This document shows, in pieces, positions 30,427 through 40,084 of a stretch of 64,000 nt of DNA (within the stretch, counting starts at the first letter, position 1; every line of letters begins with the position of its first letter). The notes beneath the pieces were generated by a model. The model saw nothing but the letters and a program-made list of their open reading frames with translations, searched no databases and was not told where the DNA came from. The position numbers were made by a program, and so were the translations under genes. Where the stretch lies: the NCBI RefSeq assembly GCF_000613865.1, contig NZ_BAJU01000002.1:169808-233807 (forward strand), given 5' to 3'. The DNA comes from Acetobacter okinawensis JCM 25146 (GTDB lineage: Bacteria; Pseudomonadota; Alphaproteobacteria; Acetobacterales; Acetobacteraceae).

Positions 30427-30954
30427 CCTTGCCCTTTCAAACAGTGTGCCCGTGGCTGCATAGAGAGCAGCCGCCCGTTCTCGGGCAATGAGCTAAAGAA
30501 AGGGAGATTTCGGTTCTGCCGAGGCAGGCTTGCACGGCCTGAGGAACCGCGCGACGGAAGTGGTAATGTGACCCTATGAGTCGGAGCATCTGCGTTTCCC
30601 AGTCTGGGAAGACAAACGGGAAAATCCCGCAGACCTGTCAAATTCTCATTTTACTGTTATATTTCAAAAGGTTAGTGGTGCGAACTGCGGGACTCGAACC
30701 CGCACATTGTAGTCGCCCATAGGCTTTTACCCAGGGAAATTCCCCTTTGTTTCGAATAGTGAAATGTCTACGCTAAACATTATGGGAAAGGCAAATGCCG
30801 GTTCAGGGTGAGGCCTATATGGAGGGATATTGTTATAAGTCTCTCTTGAGGGTCGATAGGCTGATTGGGGGGGAGCGAAAGGTCTGCTTTTAGATTCTAC
30901 TACAAACAAGCAGACATCGTTGATTAGTCTCCTTCGCTTCAAACGAAAAATTGA
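30427..30954. other. Non-coding stretch holding the tRNA-like fragment
   Basis: About 530 bp without a supported gene. Apart from the tRNA-like 3' end at 30676-30725 it contains short unremarkable ORFs and, at 30860-30955, AT-rich DNA after the helicase stop. Confidence 0.4.
30676..30725 (-). other. tRNA/tmRNA 3' end (T-arm, acceptor strand, CCA), candidate attachment site
   Basis: On the minus strand GCGGG, TTCGAGT, CCCGC makes a canonical T-arm, followed by AGTTCGCA and an encoded CCA at 30676-30678. No matching 5' acceptor (GCGAACT) or D-arm is found upstream on that strand, so this is only the 3' part of a tRNA or tmRNA gene. Integrative elements that target tRNA genes leave exactly such a fragment at their far end, with the element on the 5' side, here towards the restriction operon. 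Confidence 0.55.
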
Positions 30955-33017
30955 TTACTTAAGACTCTCCAAATCATCTAGGAATTCTGATCCCGGTTTT
31001 ACCCCCGACACCCAAAGCGCATCTCGCGCCCGCGTGCAGGCCACATAAAGAAGGTGACGCTCAGTGGCGTAAACTTCTTCGAGTTCACCTTCATCTGCAA
31101 TCTGCTCGATCCGCGATTGAAGCGGGATAACCTCGTCATCACACGCCATAACCACGACAACCCGGAATTCTAGCCCTTTTGCCAGGTGCATCGGCAATAT
31201 GGAAACGGCACCGGGCGTGAGGACGAGCGTGTCGTCCAATATTGTAGCCGTTATTCTGGCTGCACGAACGGCAGCCTTCGCCCGGTTGATCTCGGATCGG
31301 GAGCGAACAAGAACAGCGATCTCCTCCGGCAGACAGCCTTCCTTCATGCGCTCGGCAATCCAGCGTCCCGCCACAGCCTCTTCTGTCTTAGCATCATCAA
31401 ACAAGGTAACAATCGGCGTTGGCCCATCGAACAGAGAGACCGTCTCGGCCCGTTCGTCCGCAATACCGTCAGCATCCGAAACTGATCGCGAGAGTAGCTG
31501 GTCTGCGTGCGTCCTAATTTGGTGCGAGGTACGATAATTAATCTTTAAAGTGGACGAGCGGCCGCGAACATCAATCCCCATTGCCTTCCATGAAAAAGGC
31601 TGCTGGAAAATCCGCTGGCCAAGATCACCCGCAAAGAACAAACCGTTTTCCCTTTCGCCAGCAAGAGCGGAAAGAAAACGCGCTTCGGCAATATCCAGGT
31701 CCTGCGCCTCGTCCACGATGACAAAACCATAAGGAGGTGCCAGTCGTCCTGCCTGCAATGCGTCGTTCAGAACCAGAAACACATCGGCCATGGTCATCAA
31801 GCTGTCTTGGCCAAGTGACTTCCGTAACGCTTCAAAACACGTCCAGAGAGATGCACGCTGCTTTTCACCCAAGCGGGCCTTGCGTCCCAAGCGTGACGCT
31901 GTGCGATAGGTTTCCCAGTCGCGGATCTGACGCGCATCTACGACGTCACTCCATTCCCCGAACAGAAAGGGAAGCGAAAAGCGGCTGTCCGCTGCATCAT
32001 TCGCGATCTGCGTCAGCCGCTCCTGAATATCGGCTGAGGATGCTATGAGCGGCTTTTCCCCCGTCAGGTCGTGTAAAGCCTCAGCCCCGTTTGCATCAGA
32101 CAACTTACGTCAATCCGGGAGGCAAGCGCACTGTCATCCGAAACTAACAATGACACCCGTGTCGCCAACGCACGTGCCAACGGACCGGAAAAAGTTGTGA
32201 GCAGGACGCGTTCGTTCGGATGAACTCTTGCCAGATGCACAGCCCGATGCAAGGCGACAATCGTCTTTCCCGTTCCGGCAGAACCCACTACCCGCGCAGG
32301 CCCAGAGAAAGACCGCTCGACCAGTGCCTGCTGTGCAGGGTGAAGGAAAATGGCCCATTTGTCCCATGGATAATCCAATGCGCGGCGCAGTTCCTCCACT
32401 CCATGCAACACGCGGAAGCGACGCTGCGCATCTGGATGAGCAAAGCCTTGGACTTCTTTTTCCACTCGTATTGGAGATGGTTGCTCGCCCACTGCGAGCG
32501 CCATCAATGCTTCTGCAGCTTCACCTGGCAAATGCGGGAGCAGATCAAGCAAGGCATCTTCATCAGTGACAGCCAAAACATCCGCCAGCCAATCCGTAGG
32601 CACCCCAAAGGAAAGCAGTTCCTCTTCCGCATGTCCCGCGAACAGTCGCTTGTCTCGCAGAACAGGGATGGGCAGTTCTTCAATCCGTTCACGGATTTCC
32701 ACCATCTGCATTGCGCCGGTCGCTGGATGAACCTCAATCCGCCGTCTCTCCGCCCAACGATAGGCGTCGTCGTGATGATCCACCCAGACGAGCATTAAGC
32801 TACCTGCCATGCGATGAACGATCAGGCGGATATCCCTGTTTACGCGGACGGACCAGAAATGCGGGTCCTTCGCGCGGTCGATGCGGTGGAAGCTCAGTCC
32901 CTTGCCGATCGGATCAAGTTGGAGATCCAGCGCCGTAATTTTTGCGGCTTTCTGCTCCTGTCCCGAGAGCCGTGCAAGGCTCGCGGTGAATGTGTCGGCA
33001 ATACGGAACTCGGTCAT
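30955..33017 (-). pseudogene. UvrD-like helicase with N-terminal RelE/ParE-like domain, frameshifted
   Basis: The two halves join near 32100 by a one-base shift. Residues 1-95 (FTASLARLSGQEQKAAKITA, then FHRIDRAKDPHFWSVRVNRD, IRLIVHRMAG, VDHHDDAYRWAERR) have the pattern of a RelE/ParE ribonuclease-fold domain. Near residue 250 comes the helicase Walker A (VVGSAGTGKT). The second half has FVIVDEAQDLD (Walker B), INYRTS, MHLAKGLEFRVVVV and LLYVACTRARDAL, typical superfamily 1 motifs. Its ATG overlaps the stop of the methylase gene, so it belongs to the res-mod operon. UvrD-type helicases in restriction operons may unwind or process cut DNA. The RelE-like domain could be a sensor or a toxin effector (inference). 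Confidence 0.82.
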
Positions 33018-36000
33018 GAGATATCAAACACCTTCATCACCTCATCGCCAAACTGGTTGATGACCTTCACGGCAATCCGTCCGGTCTCGGGTTTCGGGAA
33101 CGGACGCGAGACCTCACTGTTCAGGCTTGTCCAAGCTTCTTCGTCGATTTCCGCTTTCAGCGTCGTTTTCAGTGCCTTGTAAGGATCGTTTGCACCGAGG
33201 AAATACGCATGACGAACAAAGAAGCTTTCCTCGTTATAATCCGTATCAATCATCCACAGGGCAATATCCTCTGGCCCACCCGACACAACCTCCCCCGTCG
33301 AAGGCTTGAACACGTCCACGCCGTGGATGCGGACACGCACTTCTCCATCTTCCGTTCGTTCAATGCCAATATCAGGCTCACCAAACACGACGAACAGATT
33401 GCCGCTTGATTTCAAATCCGTCTGCATATGCAGGTCCGGGTTCATCCGCGCTCGCAAGACTTTCAGCCGTCCAAGACTGTTGAACTCAGATGCATTGGCT
33501 TCGTAAGCAAACGCGCAGGAGATCAGCATATCAAATCCCGCATCTCCGGCCTCACGGGCTGCTGCGGTCAGGTCAGGCTTTGTTACCGTGCCGAATTCCG
33601 GACCAATCAGAACACCCGCCCGTCGCTCGGTCTCGCCCTCCATGAAGCGGCCTTCAGCACACAGCATCTTGCCCGGCCAGACATCGAGCGACGTGAAAGT
33701 GATACGCTCGCGCTTGTCACCCTGCTGCACACCGGCTTCACGCAGGGTCGTCAGGATCATGGTGACGAAATCACGCACGGATGGATCGCGCGAGGGCGCC
33801 GTCGGTTTGCCGGGATCGAAGAACTGATCGTCGGTGCCGACCGCCAACATCCGGTGTGGCGAGAGGGACTCAACCGTAAACGGTCCACTCACCCGGACCT
33901 TCGAGCGGTCTTCGTAGGGCTTGTCGAAAAGGTATTCTGTATCAGCCTTGGCAGCAATGGATGCGTCAATTTCCTTCTGGCGGGCAATGCGCTTTTTCCA
34001 CCATGCTTCGTGCGCTTTCCGCGCGGCTTCGGGCCAGTCCTGACCCGCTTCGCGCGGGATTTCCCATTCCTCCCAACTCTGGCCAAGTATTTTGTTAAGT
34101 TCTGCCCGCAGAGGTTCCAACTGAGTCTGGAAATCGTCCCAGATCACGTCGATCTCGGCATTGTTAGCAATGGATTTCAGTGTGATATGCGGTACACGTT
34201 CGTAAACAAATCCATGTCTGATATCACCGTGTGTGGGATGGGATTTTGGAACAGAACGTGTTATTTCCGCTTCCTTGCGCTGACCTTCTGAACTGTCTGC
34301 AAGAAGATAATAAGGGTAGCGTGCACCCATTAATCGCGAACGAGCCAGCGCAAGCGCCACACGGGATGTATCAATGGTAATCCAGCGCCGTCCCCATTGC
34401 TCAGCAACGTAAGCTGTGGTGCCAGAACCGCACGTAGGATCAAGTACGAGGTCACCAGGGTCGGTTGTCATAAGGAGGCACCGCTCAACTGGTAATAATG
34501 CCGTTTGAACTACATATAATTTTTCCCCACCAAATTGGTTTTGTCCCACAGTATCAGTCCACACATTTGAAATTGGAAATACAGGGTTATCTTGCAAACG
34601 GCGTAATTGTCCTAGTCCTTTTCCAGATCCCACTACTCGTCCAGATTTTATAAGTAGATTCATCCCAATTTCGGTAGTCCCCCACCACCTAGGTTCCGAG
34701 CGATATTTTTTTCCTTGGAATAATACATCATATCTTGATCCTGGCCCCGGTTTAGTTAAATCGCCTACTCCTGCCAATTCACCATCTTGAATAATCTCTG
34801 GATTATTCCGCTCTTCATTACGAGCGGGCCGCAGAGATCCATTAGGAGAAAGAATTTTAGTTAGACCAGTTGCGCCTTGCTTTGGTGTTTTCTCAAGAAA
34901 AATCTGTCTGTACTTAATTTTATTCTTATTTATAGAATACCAAATTATATAATCATTTGATGTCGGGAGAAGATTCGCTCCAAATCCAGAGTTTTTCCCA
35001 AGAGATATTAAGCTAATAAAATTTTCATCTCCAAATACTTCATCCATGACAACTCGAACACGATGAATATTTTCATCCCCAATCTGAACAAAAACACTTC
35101 CACTCTCTGTCAACAAATCCCGTGCAACCGTAAGGCGATCACGCAAATAGGTAAGATAAGAGTGAATTCCATCTCGCCATGTATCGCGAAATGCCTTCAC
35201 CTGTTCGGGCTCGCGCGTTACCTGATCAAGCTTACCGTCCTTCACGTCACGCGAGGTAGTGCTCCACTGGAAGTTCGAGTTGAACTTAATCCCGTAAGGC
35301 GGATCGAAATAGATGCACTGCACCTTACCGCGCAGACCTTCGCGTTCAGCGAGACTGGCCATCACCTGTAGGCTATCGCCAAGGATCATACGGTTCGACC
35401 AATGTTGGTCATGGCGGTAGAATTCGGTTTTCGCCTGACTGTCTGGCAGGCCGTTAAAATCCCCGAACAGATCAGGGGCATCATCCTCAACCCGTGCGCG
35501 GCTTTGGCGTTTGAGGTCTTCGATCAACGCCTGCGGATGGACTTTCTCCTGAATATACAGGGGAGGCGCGGACACACTGAGGGCTGCTCGATCCTGTTCA
35601 TCTTTCCCGCGCCAGAGAAGTTGGGGGTCAAGATCCGGATTGCGCGGATAGAGCAGCGTCTTCGGCTTACGGTCCTCGGCCTCCATGATGGATTCAAACT
35701 CGGCAGTTGGGATATTCCGCCGTGTGGCTTCATCGTGACGATAGCTGCTTATAGCATGCGTTTTGATTTTTGCCCCTTTTGTCGCGGGTTTTGCCTTTTC
35801 TTGAGCCGTCGTAACCATATTTTTGGACGCGGCTTTCGGTGTTTCGATGACAGAAGCTCCGGCAAGACGCACCGAACCACCTCGTCCACGTCCGCTCACA
35901 ATTATTCCGTCAGCAAGCAGTGCGTCTTTGACGCCTCTATACTCATTCTCGTCCCAGCCCAGTCTTTCGCGAAGAGTGCCGTTAGCGGCTGATCCACCTT

Positions 36001-36046
36001 CAGCACGAAGGGCTTCTAAGAATTCGTTGTTCCGTGTGTCCGTCAT
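33014..36046 (-). CDS. mod: DNA adenine/cytosine-N4 methyltransferase (type III Mod-like), beta class
   Basis: A 1010-residue site-specific DNA methylase. Residues 1-65 form a winged-helix-like start (GTLRERLGWDENEYRGVKDA). Motif IV is QCIYFDPPYGIKFN near residue 250, and the AdoMet motif VLDPTCGSGTTAYVAEQWGR follows near residue 535. The order DPPY before FxGxG is that of beta-class enzymes such as type III Mod. The region between, read from about 34500-35080, should contain the target recognition domain and is clearly more AT-rich than the rest. The long C-terminal part (after residue 650) is probably for complex assembly. It is 12 bp downstream of res and overlaps the helicase by 4 bases. 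Confidence 0.9.
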   Translation of the reverse strand: MTDTRNNEFLEALRAEGGSAANGTLRERLGWDENEYRGVKDALLADGIIVSGRGRGGSVRLAGASVIETPKAASKNMVTTAQEKAKPATKGAKIKTHAISSYRHDEATRRNIPTAEFESIMEAEDRKPKTLLYPRNPDLDPQLLWRGKDEQDRAALSVSAPPLYIQEKVHPQALIEDLKRQSRARVEDDAPDLFGDFNGLPDSQAKTEFYRHDQHWSNRMILGDSLQVMASLAEREGLRGKVQCIYFDPPYGIKFNSNFQWSTTSRDVKDGKLDQVTREPEQVKAFRDTWRDGIHSYLTYLRDRLTVARDLLTESGSVFVQIGDENIHRVRVVMDEVFGDENFISLISLGKNSGFGANLLPTSNDYIIWYSINKNKIKYRQIFLEKTPKQGATGLTKILSPNGSLRPARNEERNNPEIIQDGELAGVGDLTKPGPGSRYDVLFQGKKYRSEPRWWGTTEIGMNLLIKSGRVVGSGKGLGQLRRLQDNPVFPISNVWTDTVGQNQFGGEKLYVVQTALLPVERCLLMTTDPGDLVLDPTCGSGTTAYVAEQWGRRWITIDTSRVALALARSRLMGARYPYYLLADSSEGQRKEAEITRSVPKSHPTHGDIRHGFVYERVPHITLKSIANNAEIDVIWDDFQTQLEPLRAELNKILGQSWEEWEIPREAGQDWPEAARKAHEAWWKKRIARQKEIDASIAAKADTEYLFDKPYEDRSKVRVSGPFTVESLSPHRMLAVGTDDQFFDPGKPTAPSRDPSVRDFVTMILTTLREAGVQQGDKRERITFTSLDVWPGKMLCAEGRFMEGETERRAGVLIGPEFGTVTKPDLTAAAREAGDAGFDMLISCAFAYEANASEFNSLGRLKVLRARMNPDLHMQTDLKSSGNLFVVFGEPDIGIERTEDGEVRVRIHGVDVFKPSTGEVVSGGPEDIALWMIDTDYNEESFFVRHAYFLGANDPYKALKTTLKAEIDEEAWTSLNSEVSRPFPKPETGRIAVKVINQFGDEVMKVFDIS

Positions 36047-36058
36047 CGTCTCGCTCTC

Positions 36059-39000
36059 TTAAGCCACTTCTGTTGTCTTTGTTGTCGAGGCGGCACGCAA
36101 GCGATCCACCAATTCGTTGAATTTGTCTTCGATCTCGAAAACGTCTTTGAATTCCACAAAAGCCCAGCGTCCACAGGTTCCTAGATGATTCACACCGGGA
36201 ATCCACAATGTGCGCATTGTCTCGGCCTTGGCTTTCGCGTCTTCCTTTCGATACCCCTTAATTTCGACCACCAGATTGAGTGGATCTGCTTCTCCATCAT
36301 TAATGCGGACGATAAAGTCGGGCCGGTAATGGCGGGAAACATGGCCATCATTGTAAGGCACTTCGAAGCCAAGTCCCTGATTTTTTACATAGGCCAAAAC
36401 GTGAGAGTTCTTCTCCACTATACGGCAGAACTCCGCCTCCCAGTCGCTGTCGCAAACGACCACGTTGATATGACTTTTCTTTGGATCGGTTTTCCATGTC
36501 GTCTTTGTTGTAACGAAACTTACATCGGCCGATGAGCCGATCGGCGCGAAAGGATCGGGCACGACGATGACGGGCTTTTCTCCAATATTGGCGCGCGTGA
36601 TGGCATTCTTGATTTTCTCCGCTGCCCGCTCCGCAATATCAGGGCGAAGCAGGAGCGCAGGATAGGTTCCGCCTTTGCAGACGAGATGACTGTCTATCCA
36701 TTCCCGAACGATCCGACGAATGGGGCCGAAGAGGTGCAAAGGGGGGTCTTCCCCCGCATCTCGATAGGTTCGAGTAATGAGATAGGTCGCAAGCTTGAAG
36801 ATAATGGTGGAAGAACGGGCATCTTTCATGTCAGCAAGCGTAAGATTGTTACTCTCGCCAATAATACCCGCATTCTCGGTGTTTGTCGGACCAACAAGAT
36901 CCGGCGTCAGTTCCAATGTAGAATCCGGGGTGAATTCCGCTTTAGCTGTCTGGCTGGGCAATTCTGTACGATAGGCCGCCACACGAGGAAAAATGATTTC
37001 CAGAGCATCTCGGTCAGGACGCACAGCATGAACATGCGTGGTCGGTTTTGGGGTAGCCGGGACGGAAACGACGGGCTTTGCTGTAAAGTCAAACGGGATG
37101 CCGAGGATGTCGGCGTATTCGGGGTTTAACAAGCCCTCTGCGTTCAATTCATAGGACTGGCGGCGCAGGGCGCGACCCACGACCTGTTCGCACAGGAGCT
37201 GTGTACCGAAAGCACGGACGCCAAGAATATGCGTGACGGTATTCGCATCCCACCCTTCGGTAAGCATGGAGACGGAGACGACGCAGCGGATCTGCGCGCC
37301 CAGTTTGCCGGACTTGCCAACGGTGTTCATGACTTCGCGCAACAAGGTCGCGTCATCAATCTTGGCTGTGGCCTGCGGGTTACCCTCACGTTCGGCAATG
37401 TCGCGGCGGAATCGTTCGATCTCATTGGATGCAGCGGCGCGGAAGCCGGGATCGAGAGCTTCCCCGGATTCAAGCTGGGCGCTGTCGATCAGGATGGTGC
37501 GCGGGCGGGAATGACGCTGATGGTTTTCGTCGTAATTGGCAAAGAGCGGGAAATGCCCTTTGTTTACGACGGTTTCGGTGCCGTCTTCGTTAACCTCGCT
37601 CCATCCGGATATGTATTTATAGACAAGTTCGGAAGTCGTCGTGTTGTTACAGACGACGATGAAGACCGGCGGCACGTCAATGCCTTGCTGCTCCCAAAGT
37701 TCAAAGACCTGGCGGTAGTGTCCATAAAGCGCGTCCAGCGCGTCATAGAGTAGATGCGGCAGTTTTTCTGGGTCAGCCACAGCGCTGCTGCCGCGCCCTT
37801 TCTTGGGCATATCCTTGCCGATATTATCCCACAGATTGCGCAGCAACGGCATCCGGCTACCGGGCACGTTGTCGGAAATCGGGACGCGGGGCAGTTTTAC
37901 GATCCCGCATTCGATGGCGTCCATGAGGGAAAAATCACTCATCGTCCACGGGAAGAGTGTGCCTTCTGCATACCCTGAGCCGCGCAGAAAGAATGGTGTT
38001 GCGGAGAGATCGAAGATCGTTGTGATGCCAAGCTTACGCTGCACGATCTCAAGGCCGGAGAGCCAGAGCCGGGCAGCCTTGTTGTTCTCATCGGCTTCAG
38101 CCTTGTCGTCGCCTTTGAGTGCCCCTTCCTCATCCGTTGTCGGCTTCTCGCGATAGCAGTGATGTGCTTCATCATTGAGCACGACGACACGTTTGAGACC
38201 CATCAGTTCGGGCATGACGCGCTGGAGCATCTGGCCTTCCGTTTCCAGCGTCTGGACGGTCTCTTCGCGCCAGCCTTCCAGAACCGTCCGTGTACCTTTC
38301 GCAATATCCAGCCGCTCACGCAGTTTGAAGGCGTGATAGTTGGTAATGACGATCCGGGCCTTCATCACGTCCGGCAGCATGTCGAGCGGAACGATTTCGC
38401 GTGACCGATAATAACTGTCCGGATCGTTGGGGAGCAGGACACGCAGCCGGTCCTTGATTGTGATGCCGGGGGCTACGATCAGGAAGCCTGATGAAAATAG
38501 TTTGCTCCCTGGATGACGGACGGCGTTCACGGTTTGCCACGCGATCAGTAGAGCCATGACGGTCGTCTTGCCGGCACCGGTGGCAAGCTTGAGCGCAAGG
38601 CGGGACAGTCCGGGATTGGCGCCCTCGTTGGCCTGTTTGAGGTGCGTGATGAAACGCACGCCCCGATTGCCCAACTTGGGCGCGACCTCAGTCAACCAGA
38701 TTGCTGTTTCGACTGCCTCGATCTGGCAGAAAAAGGGTTTGATTCCGCTGAAATTATGGTGCCGCCAATGACGAAGCAGCCGTGCGGTTTCAGGCGTCAC
38801 GCCCCACTGGTCCGGGTTAGGAAGCTGCCGCCATGCATCTACGGCAGAACGGACCTCATTAATAAGGCGACTATGATTGTATTCCTGCTCTTCGGTGGAA
38901 AGCCCCTCAGTGTCGGTATAGGTCAGACTGGGCTGAGCCGCTGTCGCCTTGGTTTTCTTGGGTTTGGGGACCGGAGTGATGAACTCCGCCGCTCGCCGCG

Positions 39001-39109
39001 ATTCTACAAGGGTTCCGGTTGGCTGCCCATGTTCGTCCAGTGCCCAGTGACGCGCCGGATATCCATAAGGGGAGTTGATGACGGGGCGGAGGAAGAAGTC
39101 GTGTTGCAT
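36059..39109 (-). CDS. res: Type III restriction enzyme, Res helicase-nuclease subunit
   Basis: About 1016 residues. LALKLATGAGKTTVMALLIA (Walker A), VVVLNDEAHHCY (DEAH box), FDLSATPFF (motif III) and SMLTEGWDANTVTHILGVRA with QVVGRALRR (motifs V and VI) form an SF2 translocase. The C-terminal HYRPDFIVRIND and LNLVVEIKGYR form a PD-(D/E)xK nuclease. ATG 39109 is chosen because related proteins begin MQHDFFLRPVINSPYG; the frame is open to GTG 39190. With Mod it would cut unmodified DNA. It is the first gene of a three-gene operon running to 30955. Confidence 0.9.
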   Translation of the reverse strand: MQHDFFLRPVINSPYGYPARHWALDEHGQPTGTLVESRRAAEFITPVPKPKKTKATAAQPSLTYTDTEGLSTEEQEYNHSRLINEVRSAVDAWRQLPNPDQWGVTPETARLLRHWRHHNFSGIKPFFCQIEAVETAIWLTEVAPKLGNRGVRFITHLKQANEGANPGLSRLALKLATGAGKTTVMALLIAWQTVNAVRHPGSKLFSSGFLIVAPGITIKDRLRVLLPNDPDSYYRSREIVPLDMLPDVMKARIVITNYHAFKLRERLDIAKGTRTVLEGWREETVQTLETEGQMLQRVMPELMGLKRVVVLNDEAHHCYREKPTTDEEGALKGDDKAEADENNKAARLWLSGLEIVQRKLGITTIFDLSATPFFLRGSGYAEGTLFPWTMSDFSLMDAIECGIVKLPRVPISDNVPGSRMPLLRNLWDNIGKDMPKKGRGSSAVADPEKLPHLLYDALDALYGHYRQVFELWEQQGIDVPPVFIVVCNNTTTSELVYKYISGWSEVNEDGTETVVNKGHFPLFANYDENHQRHSRPRTILIDSAQLESGEALDPGFRAAASNEIERFRRDIAEREGNPQATAKIDDATLLREVMNTVGKSGKLGAQIRCVVSVSMLTEGWDANTVTHILGVRAFGTQLLCEQVVGRALRRQSYELNAEGLLNPEYADILGIPFDFTAKPVVSVPATPKPTTHVHAVRPDRDALEIIFPRVAAYRTELPSQTAKAEFTPDSTLELTPDLVGPTNTENAGIIGESNNLTLADMKDARSSTIIFKLATYLITRTYRDAGEDPPLHLFGPIRRIVREWIDSHLVCKGGTYPALLLRPDIAERAAEKIKNAITRANIGEKPVIVVPDPFAPIGSSADVSFVTTKTTWKTDPKKSHINVVVCDSDWEAEFCRIVEKNSHVLAYVKNQGLGFEVPYNDGHVSRHYRPDFIVRINDGEADPLNLVVEIKGYRKEDAKAKAETMRTLWIPGVNHLGTCGRWAFVEFKDVFEIEDKFNELVDRLRAASTTKTTEVA

Positions 39110-39503
39110 CAAACCGGATAATCCAGACAGCAGAGGGATATTGAAATCAACTTTAACAAACAATTTGCAACCCGGCGAGGTATAGCTCACAGGCTGCTAT
39201 AGAAGATTGATAATGCCTTTTTTTGGTGTAAACTCAAATTTGTTGCTCAAAATCTCGTCTTGGGATTTTTGACTGCTTCTCTCTCCCCTTGAAACAACTA
39301 GGCACAACGCGTCGGCGGTTAACCCGTCCTACACAAGGCATGGACCTATCTGCTCCGACATCAGCAATTTTGAAGACAGTTGGGATTTACTGAGCCGACC
39401 AATCAGATGAGACATGTTCTCATGTCTGCTTTTTGGTTTTCCCAAAATTTGTAACGAGGTCCGCCATGACGGCGAAAACAGACGTGTAATGGAAGCAAAA
39501 ATT
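39110..39503. other. Upstream region of the restriction operon with a hairpin
   Basis: About 390 bp. It should contain the res promoter. AGACATG (39410-39416), TTCT, CATGTCT (39421-39427) is a perfect 7-bp hairpin followed on the plus strand by GCTTTTT, which resembles a weak terminator although no plus-strand gene ends here. Nothing else is recognised. Confidence 0.35.
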
Positions 39504-39797
39504 TCAGTCTGTCCGTTTTGTTGCTAATTCATAAATTTCATTATCGGCTCTTCGGCCAACGGCAATCACATAAATGACGATACGTTCGTCTATGACCTGA
39601 TAGACAAGTCGGTACCCGTCTTTAAGAAGCTTGATTTTATAAAATCCTGCTAAGTCACGATGAAGTTCATTTCCTCGGAAGTGAGGATTCCAGATTAATT
39701 TTTCCAGCTTCTTTTCAAATTTCTTGCGGACACTCCCGTCGAGCGTATCCTATTCTCTCAATGCCCTCTCATCGAATTCAAGCGAATACTCTTTCAT
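39504..39797 (-). pseudogene. relE: RelE-family toxin with in-frame stop
   Basis: The frame MKEYSLEFDERALRE is followed by TAG at 39750-39752 and then continues DTLDGSVRKKFEKKLEKLIW, FRGNELHRDLAGFYKIKLL, KDGYRLVYQVIDERIVIYVI and AVGRRADNEIYELA. Family members have Trp at the stop position (EWDKLD), so TGG to TAG explains it. RelE toxins cleave mRNA on the ribosome; the conserved Arg and the C-terminal Tyr are kept. ATG 39797 overlaps the antitoxin stop (ATGA). A toxin lost by a point mutation while its antitoxin stays intact is the usual direction of decay. Confidence 0.82.
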
Positions 39798-40054
39798 TCG
39801 CGATGACGGTTCTTCAGCTCTGCAAAAGTCATCAGGTGTTTTGGGGCAGGGTTTTTGAGGCGTTCACGAACAATTTCGAGGAGGTGGGCATCCTCATCCG
39901 TGACAAGCTGACGTTTAACGGGGGACCGGCCGGTTTCTGCGATGTAGGCCAGAGTATCCCGCAATGCATCAGAAAGAGAGATACCTTGCGCCGATAGTTT
40001 CTCAACGGCAGCCGCCTTCAGTGTTTCATCTACCCGAAATGTAACAGCCGACAT
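39794..40054 (-). CDS. relB: RelB/DinJ-family antitoxin
   Basis: An 86-residue antitoxin starting MSAVTFRVDETLKAAAVEKL, with the ribbon-helix-helix DNA-binding N-terminus of RelB/DinJ, a middle ISLSDALRDTLAYIAETGRS and a toxin-binding tail. ATG 40054 has GAGGG upstream and replaces the longer frame from 40084. It normally neutralises the adjacent RelE and represses the operon. It is intact although the toxin carries a stop codon. Confidence 0.87.
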   Translation of the reverse strand: MSAVTFRVDETLKAAAVEKLSAQGISLSDALRDTLAYIAETGRSPVKRQLVTDEDAHLLEIVRERLKNPAPKHLMTFAELKNRHRE

Positions 40055-40084
40055 GAAAGAACCCTCTTTTTTTTGTATGAACAT

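Noticed and set aside
30676..30725. Complete tRNA gene
   Set aside because: Only the T-arm, acceptor 3' strand and CCA are present; no D-arm or matching 5' acceptor strand could be found.
33428..34291. Plus-strand ORF of 287 residues
   Set aside because: Antisense to the methylase C-terminal region; no motif and no ribosome binding site.
39410..39433. Terminator in the res upstream region
   Set aside because: The stem is only 7 bp and no gene on that strand ends nearby; mentioned only inside the region entry.
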